Source: Pseudofrankia coriaricola (GTDB taxonomy: Bacteria; Actinomycetota; Actinomycetes; Frankiales; Frankiaceae). Taken from it: a stretch of DNA of 64,000 nt. Positions 8,094-18,600 of the stretch are shown here, piece after piece (positions within the stretch are counted from its first letter, which is position 1; each line of letters opens with the position of its first letter). The stretch spans positions 1 to 64,000 of the forward strand of contig NZ_MBLO01000114.1 of the NCBI RefSeq assembly GCF_001854805.1. The letters are read 5' to 3'. The position numbers were made by a program, and so were the translations under genes. The notes beneath the pieces are model-generated. The model ran no database searches and was not told the DNA's origin. It saw nothing but the letters and a program-made list of their open reading frames with translations.

Positions 8094-11000
8094 GGACGGC
8101 CTCGGGCGCGAGTGCGACGAGATCTCGCAGCTCGTCGGTGGACAGCGACGCCAGCCAGCTCTCCCCACCGCCGACGATGGTCCGTGCCAGCGCCGCCTTG
8201 TCCGCGAGGATCCGGTCGATGCGCTCCTCGAGCGTGCCCATGCACAGCAGCGTCTGGACCCACACGTCGCGCCGCTGCCCGATGCGGTGGGCACGGTCTG
8301 TCGCCTGCGCCTCCACCGCCGGGTTCCACCAGCGGTCGATGTGGATGACGTGGTTCGCCGCGGTCAGGTTCACGCCGGTGCCGCCGGCCTTGAGGGAGAG
8401 CAGGAACACGCCCGGTCCGCGCCGGGTCTGGAAGCGCTCGACGAGCGCGTCCCGCTCGGTGGCCCGCAGGCCGCCGTGCAGGAAGGACACCTCGACCCCG
8501 AGCCGGGTGGACAGGTAAGGCGCGAGCATGGCGCCGAAGCGGGCGAACTGGGTGAAGCAGAGCGCTCGCTCGCCGCCCGCGACAACCTGCGCGAGCACCT
8601 CCTCCAGCCGGGCGAGCTTCCCGGACCGGCCGGGCAGCGCCGAGCCGTCCCCGAGCAGGTGGGCCGGATGGTTGCAGACCTGCTTGAGCCGCGTCATCGC
8701 CGCGAGTACGACGCCGTTGCGGCGCACCGGGGACGAGGCGTCCCGCAGCCGCGCCATCATGTCGTCGACGACCGCCCGGTACAGCGACGCCTGCTCCGTC
8801 GTCAGCGTGCACAGCTGGCGCAGCTCCACCTTCGCCGGCAGGTCACGCAGCACCGACGGGTCGGTCTTCACCCGGCGCAGCACGACCGGGCGGATCCGCC
8901 GGCGCAGCCGGATGGTCGCGTCGGTGTCGCCGTAGCGCTCGATCGGCACCGCGTAGCGGGCGCGGAACGAGCTGGCCGAGCCGAGCAGGCCCGGGTTGAC
9001 CACGTGCATGATCGACCAGAGGTCGCCGAGCCGGTTCTCCACCGGAGTGCCGGTCAGCGCGATCCGGTGGCGGGCGGTCAGCTGGCGGACCGCGCGGGCC
9101 TGGGCGGTCGCGGAGTTCTTGATCTGCTGTGCCTCGTCCAGGACGAGCCGCTCCCACGCGACCGGGCGGAACTCGTCGACGTCGCGGGCGAGCTGCGTGT
9201 AGGTCGTGAGGATCAGGTCATGCCCGGCGGCGGCATCGGCCATCGCCACGTTCCGCGGCTGGTGGGCCGAGTGGTGGATATGGACTCCCAGGCCAGGCGC
9301 GACCCGCTCCGCTTCTCGCAGCCAGTTCCCCAGCACCGAGACCGGGCAGACGACGAGGGTGGGCTCGCGGCGGGCGGCGCCCTGTGCGGTGCCCCGGGTG
9401 AGCAGCTCCAGCGCCAGGACCTGGATGGTCTTGCCCAGGCCCATGTCGTCGGCGAGGAGCGCGCCGACCCCGAGCCGGTCGAGCAGGGCGAGCCAGGCCA
9501 GGCCGTGCGCCTGGTAGGGGCGCAGGCGCACGCCCAGGCCGGCGGGCGGCTCGACCAGCGGCGGCGGCCCCGCGCCCGGCTGGCGGTCCGCGCCGGCGAG
9601 CAGTGCGCCGAGCCAGCCGTCCGCCGCCACCTCGACCTCCGCGCCGGAGGCCTCGTCACCGTCCCAGCCGGGGCCAAGACCCGTGTAGGCGAGGACGTCC
9701 CGGACGGTCATCCGGCCGCCGGCGGACTGCCGAGCCAGGTCGAGCCCGGCCAGCGTGCCCGGGTCCACCCGGGTCCACCGGCCCCTGACCTTGATGAGCT
9801 CGGCCTTGGCCGCCGCCAGGCCGTCGAGCTCGGCGCGGCTGAGCTCGACATCGCCCAGGCTGACGGCCCAGCGGAAGTCGACGATCTGGCCGAGGTCCGT
9901 CGTGATGTCACGCAGGATCGGCGTCACCGGATTCACCGCGCGCACGGTGAGCCGGGGCGCCGGCCGGACTGGCCGCGTCCACCAGGACGGCACGAGCACC
10001 CCGAAGCCCTCCTGCTCGAGGGCACCGGTCACGCCCAGGAACTCCTGTGCCTGTTCGAGGGTCAGGTCCATTCCGGTCGGACGGGCCTCGCGCAGGGCCC
10101 GGCCGAGCCCGGGCCACACGGCGACGGCCCGCCCGAGCCCGGCGAGCAGCGACTCCTCGGCGTCGGTGGCCCACGCCGCCGGCCCGGCGGGCCGACGCCG
10201 CCAGACCTGGCCGGCGGACACCTGGACACCGGGGTCCTCGACCGCCTGCAGCAGGAAGTCGACCCGCCAGGCCTCGTCGTCGCCCGGGGCCGTCCTCGAC
10301 AGGGCGCCCGGTTCGCCCAGCCGGAAGCACACCCGCACCGGCCACGCCCTGGTGCCGCCCGAATGCCACGCACCGACCTTCGCGGCGAGCTCGCCGGCCG
10401 CGGCGCCCGCGGTGGTGCCGGCGGCGGTGGTGAAGCGCGGCTCGCCGCCGAGGGCCCGCAGCCAGCCGGCCGTCGCGCTGCCCAGCGGCGAGCGCCGTGC
10501 CCTGGGCGCCGCCGGGTCCGCCGGGGCCCTTGGCACAAGGCGGGCCCGCCGAAGCCGGCCGCGGGCGTGGGCGTCCACGAGATCGTCGAGCGTGGCGCCC
10601 AGTGCCTCGGCCGGATCGTTCCCGGCGGCGGCGTCCTCGCCGGCGGCCCGGAACGCCGGCGGCATGGCGGCGGTCAGTTCGTCGAACCGTTCGGCGTCCG
10701 GCCCGGTGAGGACCGGCCGCCAGTGTGCCAGCGGCTGCGCGCCGTCCCACCCGACCGCCGGAAGGACCCGGCCACGGTCGACCAGACCTGCCGCGAACGC
10801 GTCGACGGCCAGCAGGAACAGCGCGGAGGCCCCGAGCTGGAACGATTCGCCCGACTCCCGCGGTGGGCCGAGTGCCAGCGGGGCATCCAGGCGGATCGTG
10901 TCGACCAGCCAGCGGCGGAGGACCGGGCTGTGGGCATCCGCCCCCTCCCCGCCAGGCCCAGGCGCGGCGTCGGCCACCGCGGCCGCGAGGTCCGGCGACG

Positions 11001-11220
11001 CCAGCGGTCCCGTGGCCGCGCTCGGCAGGAGCACGGCGAGCTGCCCGGCCGCGGCGGATCCGCCGGTGACGAACGGCGCCAGCTCCGAGGGCCGGGCCGC
11101 GAAGGGATGGGGTGACGGCCCGCCGTCGCTTCCTCGCGGCGCCTGGCCCCATCGCCGCGTGTCCTCGGCCCACAGCCGGACCCCGCCGGTGGCCGCGCGG
11201 ACGCCGTGCACGACCAGCAT
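8086..11220 (-). CDS. SNF2/RapA-family DEAD/DEAH-box helicase
   Basis: This 1,044-residue protein has an actinobacterial SNF2-helicase-associated N-terminal half (about 1-540). The ATPase core has Walker A in DDMGLGKT near 590, a DEAQ box in LVLDEAQQIKN, and TGTPVENRL. The helicase C-terminal domain has LSLKAGGTGVNL and the RAHRIGQ motif near 1000. These are SWI2/SNF2 motifs I, II, III, V and VI in order, so a DNA-dependent ATPase/translocase is expected. It is the first gene of the operon and is coupled to the SWIM protein. About 240 bp of non-coding DNA separates it from the gene at 11464, which runs the same way. Confidence 0.96.
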   Translation of the reverse strand: MLVVHGVRAATGGVRLWAEDTRRWGQAPRGSDGGPSPHPFAARPSELAPFVTGGSAAAGQLAVLLPSAATGPLASPDLAAAVADAAPGPGGEGADAHSPVLRRWLVDTIRLDAPLALGPPRESGESFQLGASALFLLAVDAFAAGLVDRGRVLPAVGWDGAQPLAHWRPVLTGPDAERFDELTAAMPPAFRAAGEDAAAGNDPAEALGATLDDLVDAHARGRLRRARLVPRAPADPAAPRARRSPLGSATAGWLRALGGEPRFTTAAGTTAGAAAGELAAKVGAWHSGGTRAWPVRVCFRLGEPGALSRTAPGDDEAWRVDFLLQAVEDPGVQVSAGQVWRRRPAGPAAWATDAEESLLAGLGRAVAVWPGLGRALREARPTGMDLTLEQAQEFLGVTGALEQEGFGVLVPSWWTRPVRPAPRLTVRAVNPVTPILRDITTDLGQIVDFRWAVSLGDVELSRAELDGLAAAKAELIKVRGRWTRVDPGTLAGLDLARQSAGGRMTVRDVLAYTGLGPGWDGDEASGAEVEVAADGWLGALLAGADRQPGAGPPPLVEPPAGLGVRLRPYQAHGLAWLALLDRLGVGALLADDMGLGKTIQVLALELLTRGTAQGAARREPTLVVCPVSVLGNWLREAERVAPGLGVHIHHSAHQPRNVAMADAAAGHDLILTTYTQLARDVDEFRPVAWERLVLDEAQQIKNSATAQARAVRQLTARHRIALTGTPVENRLGDLWSIMHVVNPGLLGSASSFRARYAVPIERYGDTDATIRLRRRIRPVVLRRVKTDPSVLRDLPAKVELRQLCTLTTEQASLYRAVVDDMMARLRDASSPVRRNGVVLAAMTRLKQVCNHPAHLLGDGSALPGRSGKLARLEEVLAQVVAGGERALCFTQFARFGAMLAPYLSTRLGVEVSFLHGGLRATERDALVERFQTRRGPGVFLLSLKAGGTGVNLTAANHVIHIDRWWNPAVEAQATDRAHRIGQRRDVWVQTLLCMGTLEERIDRILADKAALARTIVGGGESWLASLSTDELRDLVALAPEAVHD

Positions 11221-11463
11221 CGCCCCTCCCAGGGGCCGTTACCCGGGACCGGGCATCTCCACAGGGCTTGCCCCTGAGCTTACGTAGGCCCCGGCACTAC
11301 CAGCGGACCGCCAGCACGATGACGATGACGGAACCAGGGCGGCTCGACGGCGCGGATGCAACGCCGACGCCCCGGCCGGGCGGGACCTGTGGTCCGAGCC
11401 TGGACGGGGCGTGGGATGGCGACGCGTCAGGTCAATGGGACGGTCGGGCGGTCGGTCGGGTAC

Positions 11464-12132
11464 TCAGCGATTGCTGAGGACCTTCTCGAAGAAGTCCCGG
11501 TAGCCGCGTAGTGCCCGGCGCAGGTCCTCCGTGGACGCTTCGCCGTGCGTGTGCCACGCGTCCCGCAGTCCCGAGTGCTCACGGTTGATCCGTTCGGTCA
11601 GCGTCCGCACGGCGTCGTCGACGAGTCGATCGGCCTTCTCGACGGCCTCCCGCGGATGGTCGACGAACTCCAGCAGCACCTGCCGCCAGGCTCCAGACTG
11701 CCCGTCGCCCGCGGTGCCCTTGTCGGCAGCGATGTCGGTGTCGGCGGCAGAGTCGGTGTCGGTGTCGGCGGCGGTGCCGACGCCGACGGGGGTGCCAGCA
11801 TCGGTGCGGGCGCGGGAGTCGGTGCCGACAGGAGTGTCGGCAGCGGTGCCGGTGTCGTCCACGTCGGTGCCGGCCTCAGGCGCGTTCGCCTTGTCGAATG
11901 CCCGGGTACCCGGGAGACCCGCGGCCGCCGGCTCATCCGCGCGGCTGTCGCCGGTGGCGCCACGAATGCCGGGGGGCGAGACCTGCGGAGTCGGCACCAT
12001 CGCCCCGTCCAGGGCCACGATCCGATGCTCCGCGGTGGTATCCGCGGGCACTGGCTGGTTCGTCGGTACGGGCCTGGGCGTGTTCGGGGACGCCGCCTCG
12101 TCCGCGGATGGTCGTCGTTCGAACAGGCTCAT
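11464..12132 (-). CDS. Unknown protein with low-complexity middle and paralogous C-terminal helical domain
   Basis: This 222-residue protein has no signal peptide or membrane segment. Residues about 15-145 are low-complexity, with an Asp/Thr/Ala-rich run of repeated TD, AD and GT steps (about 90-145). The C-terminal 75 residues form a compact helical domain: EFVDHPREAVEKADRLVDDA, then TLTERI, LRRALRGYRDFFEKVL. The same domain occurs in the neighbouring protein at 12186-12932, where the equivalent stretch begins QFVDDPAEATRQADLLI. The two genes are 53 bp apart in the same direction and probably form an operon. Function is unknown. Confidence 0.75.
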   Translation of the reverse strand: MSLFERRPSADEAASPNTPRPVPTNQPVPADTTAEHRIVALDGAMVPTPQVSPPGIRGATGDSRADEPAAAGLPGTRAFDKANAPEAGTDVDDTGTAADTPVGTDSRARTDAGTPVGVGTAADTDTDSAADTDIAADKGTAGDGQSGAWRQVLLEFVDHPREAVEKADRLVDDAVRTLTERINREHSGLRDAWHTHGEASTEDLRRALRGYRDFFEKVLSNR

Positions 12133-12185
12133 ATCGCGTCCTCCTCGGGGTCATGCTGGCGGGGGTTCCCGCCCGGCTCCTTCGC

Positions 12186-12932
12186 TCAGGGCCGCACGCG
12201 CGGCTCATGGGCCGGCGGGCGGTGCATGCCCGCCATGCCGGCGTCGGCATCGGGGCTTGTCGGCTCCTTCGCCCACCGGCGGACGGACTCGTGCCCGGCC
12301 GCGGGCGGGACGGCGGCGCGTCGCCGAATCCCGGACATGGCCGGGGGCCGGCCACGGTCTTCGGCGCCCGCCCGTTGCAACCTCGCCCGCTCCGAGCCGT
12401 CCACGAGCCACGCGAACAGCTCCCGGTACTGAACGAAGGCCGACCGCAGCTTCTCGGTGCCCCCACCGTTGACCTGGCTGGACGCCGCGGCCTGAGCCTG
12501 CCGGTAGGGCCCGGCGACCTCGGGACGGTCGGCCGAGATCAGCTCGACGCGCTCGTCGAAGCCCGCCTCCGGATAGCCGCGGGTCCGCATTACGTCCGCG
12601 ATGAGCAGGTCCGCCTGCCGGGTGGCCTCGGCCGGGTCGTCCACGAACTGGCTCTGCAGCCCGTCCCAGCGGGCGACGTAGCCGGCGCGCTCGCGGTCGT
12701 CGAGGGGGCGGATGTCGAGTTCGTCGCGGCGGCGCGCGATTTCCGCGAGTTTGAGCTCGGCCGTGCGCCGGTCACCGCTCTGCTCGACCGCGCGGTCGTA
12801 TTCCGGGCCGAACCGGCGGCGCAGCATATGCGTTCCGCCTCCGGGCCGGCCGATACGGTGGACGAACACGAGCGCGACCGCAGCCAGCGCAATCACACAG
12901 AGCGCCAGAATGGTCCATCCCAATGCCGACAC
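12186..12932 (-). CDS. Membrane-anchored protein with the same helical domain
   Basis: This 248-residue protein begins with one N-terminal membrane segment (about 5-24, LGWTILALCVIALAAVALVF). It is followed by a charged region beginning LRRRFGPEYDRAVEQSGDRR and a helical domain, QFVDDPAEATRQADLLIADV through FVQYRELFAWLVDG. This domain is homologous to the C-terminus of the downstream protein. The last 60 residues are Pro/Arg-rich and probably disordered. The RFGPEYDR...GDRR motif is common in actinobacterial membrane proteins of unknown role. It is upstream of the second copy, so an anchored and a soluble version of one domain appear to be made together. Confidence 0.8.
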   Translation of the reverse strand: MSALGWTILALCVIALAAVALVFVHRIGRPGGGTHMLRRRFGPEYDRAVEQSGDRRTAELKLAEIARRRDELDIRPLDDRERAGYVARWDGLQSQFVDDPAEATRQADLLIADVMRTRGYPEAGFDERVELISADRPEVAGPYRQAQAAASSQVNGGGTEKLRSAFVQYRELFAWLVDGSERARLQRAGAEDRGRPPAMSGIRRRAAVPPAAGHESVRRWAKEPTSPDADAGMAGMHRPPAHEPRVRP

Positions 12933-13669
12933 GGCGCAACCTCCGTATGATCACTGCCTGCCTGTTACGTTTCGCCTGCTACGTCCGCTGCGGTACCCGG
13001 GAGCATCGGGGGTAAACACCGCGGATCGGCGGCCCGGCGGCGAGGCCGTCCATCCGATACCTCCCGTTCGGCCCCGCGCACCGCCGAAGCGCTGGTCGCG
13101 GGTCTGTCCGTCGCGTCCGTCGCGTCACATCCCGCGCGCCCGGAATGCGGCTGCCCGGTCCGCGGTGGGCTCCGGAGCGGGCATTCCGAAACAGTTCAGG
13201 CGTTGACGCGCCGCTGAGGCGACCGAGATCCGACGGGGCGGTGTGCGTAGCCTGCGGCGCAGAGGCGCGGCGGGAGAACGAGCGGACCGAGGAATCAGCC
13301 CAAATCCGCGATGCCGGCCTTGGCTCAATGCGACGGCGCCCCTTCAACGAGTTCGCCGCGAGTTCGCCGCGCCGTCTGGCCGCAACACCTCCATGGCCCC
13401 GCCCGCCTCGGCTCCTCCCGGCGCGACATCGCCGGCCAGGCCGCGTCGGCCAGGCCGCGTCGGCCAGCGGCCGGTGATTCGGCCAGGGACCGGCGATGAC
13501 GCAGCTGAGCCCCGGGTATTCCACGTTGACGACGAGGCAGCGGCCCGGCCGCGTCAAGTTCGGTGACGCGTAGCGTCTGACTGATCGTTGACCTGCTGGA
13601 GCAGGCCGCGGGGCGAACGTTCGCTGAAGCGGCACCAGGCATCCATGGCGGCCGCGGTGGCCGTGGCCG
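12933..13669. other. 737-bp region without a convincing gene
   Basis: Open frames exist on both strands but none shows domain motifs. Two features stand out. A 14-bp direct duplication (GGCCAGGCCGCGTC) lies at about 13434-13461. A plus-strand frame near 13580-13645 reads LIVDLLEQAAGRTFAEAA, which resembles the N-terminus of a HhH-type DNA-repair family and could be a gene scrap. The base composition is slightly lower in GC than in the flanking genes. Confidence 0.4.
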
Positions 13670-14707
13670 TCAGGCCAGTCCGGGCGCTGGCGCCGTGATC
13701 GTGCGGCGGAGCCAGGCCGGCGATGGGGCCGGAGACGGCGCCGGGACCGGTGCCGGATCACGCAGCCAGTCCACGGTGAGCCGGTAGCCGCCCGCGATCA
13801 GGTTCCGGGTGCCGCGGAAGTCGAACGGGTTCACGGTCGCCGAGCCGGGTGTGGGCAGCAGGTACACGGTCCCGCGGACGGCGGACATGTCGGCCCAGGC
13901 GGCGTTGCCGAGGATCTGGTTGACCGCGCGCAGCGCCAGCGCGAACGCCCCGCGCGGGACGAGCTCGGGGGTGGCGGCGCTCGGGGTCGGGCCGACCGAG
14001 GGCAGCACGTAGGTCGTCGTCGCCCCCAGGCTCTCGGCCTGCCGGACCGGCGTGTCGGCGCTCACGCCGCCGTCGATGAGCCGTCGCCCCTCGATGGTGA
14101 CCGGGGGGAAGACACCCGGGTAGGCCGAGGTCGCCAGCAGGGCCTCGACGGCGTCGCCGTTCGAGAGCACGACCGGGTGCCCGGTCGCCAGGTCGGTGGT
14201 GACGACGTGGGCCGGGATGACCGTCTGCTCCAGCTGGGACACCACCAGCCCGCTTTCCAGCAGGTGGCGCAGCCCGGTGCTGGAGGCCAGCCCGTCCTGC
14301 CGGCCGATCAGGCCACCCACCAACGCGCGGGGGGACAGTGGCGCCACGTCCTTGCGACGCATCGATGCCCATACTCCGGCGAGCCGTTCGATGCCCTCGA
14401 CGGTGGGGTCACTGGCGTACGCGACGGCGTTGAGCGCGCCGGCCGAGGCGCCCACGACGAGGTCCGGGACGATGCCCGCCTCGGTCAACGCCCGCAGCAT
14501 GCCGACCTGGGCCGCGGCGAGACTGCCCCCGCCCTGCAGGACGAACGCGACCCTGCCTTCGCTGGAGCCCTCCCCGGCGTCCTCCGGTCTGCCCGAGTCC
14601 CCGGCGCCGCCGGCCCGCGGGCCCGGCGCCGGGCGAGCGCCGTCCCGCGGCTGGCCCGAGGGCGGGGGCAACTGAAACGGCTGAGAGGGAAGCAGCGGCG
14701 CGGTCAT
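13670..14707 (-). CDS. Patatin-like phospholipase
   Basis: This 345-residue serine hydrolase has an oxyanion loop QGGGSLAAAQ near residue 58, the nucleophile elbow GASAG (Ser near 86), and the catalytic Asp in DGGV near 213. These give the Ser-Asp dyad typical of bacterial patatins (RssA/YchK type). No signal peptide is visible; the first 45 residues are Pro/Gly-rich and probably disordered. It would hydrolyse acyl esters of phospholipids or lipid intermediates in the cytoplasm. A GGGAGG ribosome site precedes the ATG. It stands alone, with non-coding stretches on both sides. Confidence 0.93.
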   Translation of the reverse strand: MTAPLLPSQPFQLPPPSGQPRDGARPAPGPRAGGAGDSGRPEDAGEGSSEGRVAFVLQGGGSLAAAQVGMLRALTEAGIVPDLVVGASAGALNAVAYASDPTVEGIERLAGVWASMRRKDVAPLSPRALVGGLIGRQDGLASSTGLRHLLESGLVVSQLEQTVIPAHVVTTDLATGHPVVLSNGDAVEALLATSAYPGVFPPVTIEGRRLIDGGVSADTPVRQAESLGATTTYVLPSVGPTPSAATPELVPRGAFALALRAVNQILGNAAWADMSAVRGTVYLLPTPGSATVNPFDFRGTRNLIAGGYRLTVDWLRDPAPVPAPSPAPSPAWLRRTITAPAPGLA

Positions 14708-14980
14708 CGGACCTCCCGGACGTGTCCAGTCGCCTCAAGGGCCCGCTGCCCACCTGGAGGGCACCGCCGCCCGAAAGCCAATGTCAGGCTATGACATTCC
14801 CCTCAACGTCGTCACCACTATGCGTTATGCCACATGACGGAAAGGGTGTGCTAGAGCACATTCGGTGACCTGGGTGCGCCCTTGGGGGCGGCTGTGCGGC
14901 GCACCGGCGAGCGCTCTCGCCGTCGGGCTGCTCCGTCGCCGGTCGCGGCATCCAGGGTGGACCGATTATGGTCGGGGCCC

Positions 14981-15508
14981 ATGCAGAATTCGTTCTGCTC
15001 GTACTGTGGTACGAGGTATGGGCCCGACGCGACGTGGCCACGGGTGTGCGCCGCCTGCGGTGAGACGACGTGGCGCAATCCGACTCCGGTCGCGGTGGCG
15101 CTGCTGCCCGTCGTCATGCCCGAGGGTGGGCGCGGTCTGGTGGTGGTACGCCGCGACATCGACCCCGGTCGTGGTGAGCTGGGGCTGCCCGGCGGCTTCA
15201 TGGAGGTCGGCGAGGTCTGGCGGGAGTCCACGGTCCGGGAGCTGCGTGAGGAGACCGGAATCCTCGCGGACGCGGCCGACGTGCGGCTGTTCGACGTGCA
15301 CAGCGGCCGGGACGGCGGGGTCCTGCTGGTGTTCGGCCTGTTGCCGGAGCGGCCGTGGGCCGAGCTGCCGCCGGTGACCGCCACGGACGAGACCACGGAG
15401 TGGCTGGTGCTCACAGAGCCGCGGCCGCTCGTGTTCCCCACGCACACCGACGCGATGGCCGCCTACTTCGCCCAGCTCGACGGGCACGCCTCGGTCCCCA
15501 CCGCCTGA
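14981..15508 (+). CDS. Nudix hydrolase with N-terminal zinc ribbon
   Basis: This 175-residue protein begins at ATG 14981, chosen because the product then opens directly with the zinc ribbon CSYCG...CAACGE (residues 6-27), as in NADH-pyrophosphatase-like proteins. The Nudix box runs from GGFMEVGE to RELREETGI at about 70-92, with the metal-binding REEtG glutamates present. It should hydrolyse a nucleoside diphosphate linked to another group; the substrate is not readable. It lies about 100 bp upstream of the large SARP regulator on the same strand. Longer in-frame starts exist but add only Arg-rich sequence. Confidence 0.93.
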   Translation: MQNSFCSYCGTRYGPDATWPRVCAACGETTWRNPTPVAVALLPVVMPEGGRGLVVVRRDIDPGRGELGLPGGFMEVGEVWRESTVRELREETGILADAADVRLFDVHSGRDGGVLLVFGLLPERPWAELPPVTATDETTEWLVLTEPRPLVFPTHTDAMAAYFAQLDGHASVPTA

Positions 15509-15606
15509 CCGGCGCCGCTGCTGGCGGCGCCCGATGTCGGTGCCAGCGAGGATCTGGGGGAGCTGACAAGGCCTCCGGCTGATCTGGCCCTCCCTAGACT
15601 GAGCGG

Positions 15607-18600
15607 GTGCCGATCGTCCTGACCGTCCTCGACCGCGTGCGCTGGCGCGGTCAGCCGGTGGTCGGCGAGCGCCCGCAGGCGTTGCTGGCCGCCCTGGTCG
15701 TCGGCGGCGGCCAGGCGGTGCCGAGCGACCGGCTGGCCGAGGCGGTCTGGGGCGAGAACGGCCCGGGAAACGCCGGCAAGGCGCTGCAGGTCCTGATCTC
15801 GCGGACGCGCGCCCAGTGCGGCCCGGACGCCGTCGTCCGGGACGGCGACGGTTACCGGCTCGGCGTCCCCGTCGACCAGGTGGACGCGTTACGGCTGCGA
15901 GACCTGACTCTGCGCGCACGGCGCCTGCTCGCGGCCGGCGACGTGCTCGCGGCCCGCGCGGTCGCGACCGAGGCCATGGCGCTGACGGAGGCGCGGACGG
16001 CGGCCCAGGACGGGGACGACCACCCGCTGGCGGAGCTGCGCCGGGGCGCCTCGGCGCACCGGGCGGAGCTCGCCGGGCTGCTGGGCCGCGCGCTGAGCCT
16101 GAGCGGAGAGCACACGTCCGCGCTGCCGCGCCTGGGTGAGGCGTTCGACCGAGATCCCTCGGACGAGGCGGTGCTCGTCTGCCTGCTGCGAAGCGAGGCG
16201 GCGGTGCGGGGCGCGGGCGCGGCGCTCGACCGGTACGAGAGATACCGGGCCGAGCTTCGCGAGCGGCTCGGCGTCAGCCCTGGCTCCGGGCTCGAGCGGG
16301 TGCACCAGGAGCTGCTCCGCCTCGACGAGCCGGTGCGCGCGGGCCTGCACTACGACACGAGCGCGTTGATCGGGCGCACGGATGACCTCAGGCAGCTCAC
16401 CGCGCTCGTCAACACGGCCCGCGTGGTCTCGATCGTCGGCCCGGGCGGGCTGGGCAAGACCCGGCTGGCACATGTGCTCGGCCGGTCCGTCGAGCTGCCG
16501 GTCGTGCACTTCGTCGGGCTGGTGGGAGTCACCTCGCCGGAGGACCTGATCGGCGAGGTCGGCTCGGCGCTGGGGGTGCGCGACTCGGTGCACGGTCGCC
16601 GGACTTTGACACCCCAGCAGCTCGCCGACGTGCGCGGGCGGATCGCCCAGCACCTCAGCGCGGCGCCGAGCCTGCTGATCCTCGACAACTGCGAGCATCT
16701 CGTCGACGCCGTGGCCGACCTGGTCGCGTTCCTCGTCGCCACCACCAGCGACCTGCGCGTGGTCACCACGTCGCGCGCGCCGCTCGCGATCAGCGCGGAA
16801 CGCGTCTACCCGCTCGGCTCGCTGCGCGAGACCGAGTCCGGCGAGCTCTTCCGGCAGCGAGCCGTCGCGGCCCGGCCCGACGTCCAGCTTCCCGACGAGG
16901 CCGTGACCGACATCGTGACCCGCCTGGACGGCCTCCCGCTGGCCATCGAGCTCGCCGCCGCCAAGGCCCGCATGATGTCCGTCGAGGAGATCAGCCGGCG
17001 GCTGGAGAACCGGTTCGCCCTGCTGCGCGGCGGGGTCAGGAACGCCCCGGACCGGCACCAGACCCTGCTCGCCGTCATCGACTGGTCGTGGAACCTGCTG
17101 ACCGACCCGGAACGCCGCGCGCTGCGCTGGCTGGCGGTCTTCCAGGGCGGAGTGACGCTGGCCGCGGCCGAGGAGGTGCTCGGCGAGGACGCGTTCGGCG
17201 CGGTGCAGGCGCTGGTCGACCAGTCGCTGCTGACGGTCGCCGAGACGAGCGCCGGCGTCCGCTACCGGATGCTGGAGACGGTGCGCGAGTTCGGCCGGAT
17301 GAGGCTCACCCAGGCCGGCGAGGAGGAGCAGGCGCTGCTGGCGCGGCGGGAGTGGGCGATCCGCTACGCCGCCGGCGCGGCGGAGCTGCTGTTCGGGCCG
17401 GACCAGTTCGCCGGCATCGACGCGCTCGGCGAGGAGGAGGCGAACCTCGCGGATGTACTGCGCCACGCGCTCGCCCACGCCGACCGGGAGGTCGTCGTCG
17501 AGGTGCTGCGCGGCCTGGGCGGGCTGTGGTCGTTGCGTGGCGATCACGCGAGGGTGGCCACGCTGGCCGGTACCGTCGCGGAGGTGGTGGCCGGCTGGCA
17601 ACCACCGGACGAGCTGGCCGACAAGACCCGGGCGGCCATGGTGATCGTGCTGCAGAACGCGATGATCGGGACGCCGGGGGACCGGGCCAGGCCGGTCCGT
17701 GAACTGCTCGTCCGGCTCGGGACGGACGACCGCGGCGACCCGCGGATCAACGCCATGGCGACGGTGCTGCTGGCCTTCGACCCGGATCGGCCCGACGCCG
17801 AACCCCGCCTGGATGTGCGGCTGGACGAGTTCGTCGCCTCCCCGGATCCGTCCGTCGCGATCGCCGCGCTGCAGTGGCGCAGCTACCTTCTGGAGAACGC
17901 CGGCGACCCGGCGGCCGCGATCGACGCGGCCGAGCGGGCGCTTGCGCTGGTGCGGGAGACGGCCGAGGGCCCGTGGGCCGTGGCGATGCTGCACGCGCAC
18001 CTCGCCGGCCTGCACATGCAGCTGGGGCATCCTGCCATCGCCCGCCCGCACGCGCAGGCCGCGCTGCCGGTGCTCGAACGGCTCGGCGCCCTCGACGACC
18101 AGATCCAGCTGCGCTCGGTCCTCGGGCTGTGCGCGGTGGCCGCCGGCCGCCTCGACGAGGCCGACCAGCACGTCCACACGGTGAACCGGCTCCTGGAGTC
18201 GGACAACGTCCTCGGTGGCCTGCTGGCGCTCGGGACGGTCGCGGGGGAGGTCGCGCTCGCGCGGGGCGACGTGGCCGCCGGGCTCGCGGCGTTCCGGCGG
18301 GCCTCCACGCGCATGCGCGCCTTCGTCTTTCCGGGTCAGCGGCCGACCGGCGTGGAGCCCTGGCTGATGTTCGCCGACGCCAGCCTGCTGACCGCGCTCG
18401 CGTACCACGGCACGGGCGAGGAGATCGCCGAGGGGGCGGAGGTGTTCCGCGGGTGCCTGGCCCGGACGGAGCGCGTCCTGGGCCTGGTCGACCCCTACCT
18501 CGACTACCCGGTGTGCGGCATGGCGCTGTTCGCGCTGGGGGTATGGGGTCTGCTGCGGTCCGCGATGCCACCGGCCGAGGCGGTGCGGCTGCTGGTGCTG

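Noticed and set aside
7174-11115. A very long open frame (about 1,300 codons) on the plus strand opposite the SNF2/SWIM genes
   Set aside because: It is the GC-bias shadow of the minus-strand helicase; its translation is Arg/Gly/Ala-rich without domains, while the minus strand has complete helicase motifs.
12979-13761. A 260-codon minus-strand frame in the gap before the patatin gene
   Set aside because: Arg-rich with no recognisable domain, no ribosome site and overlapping the patatin gene; treated as non-coding.
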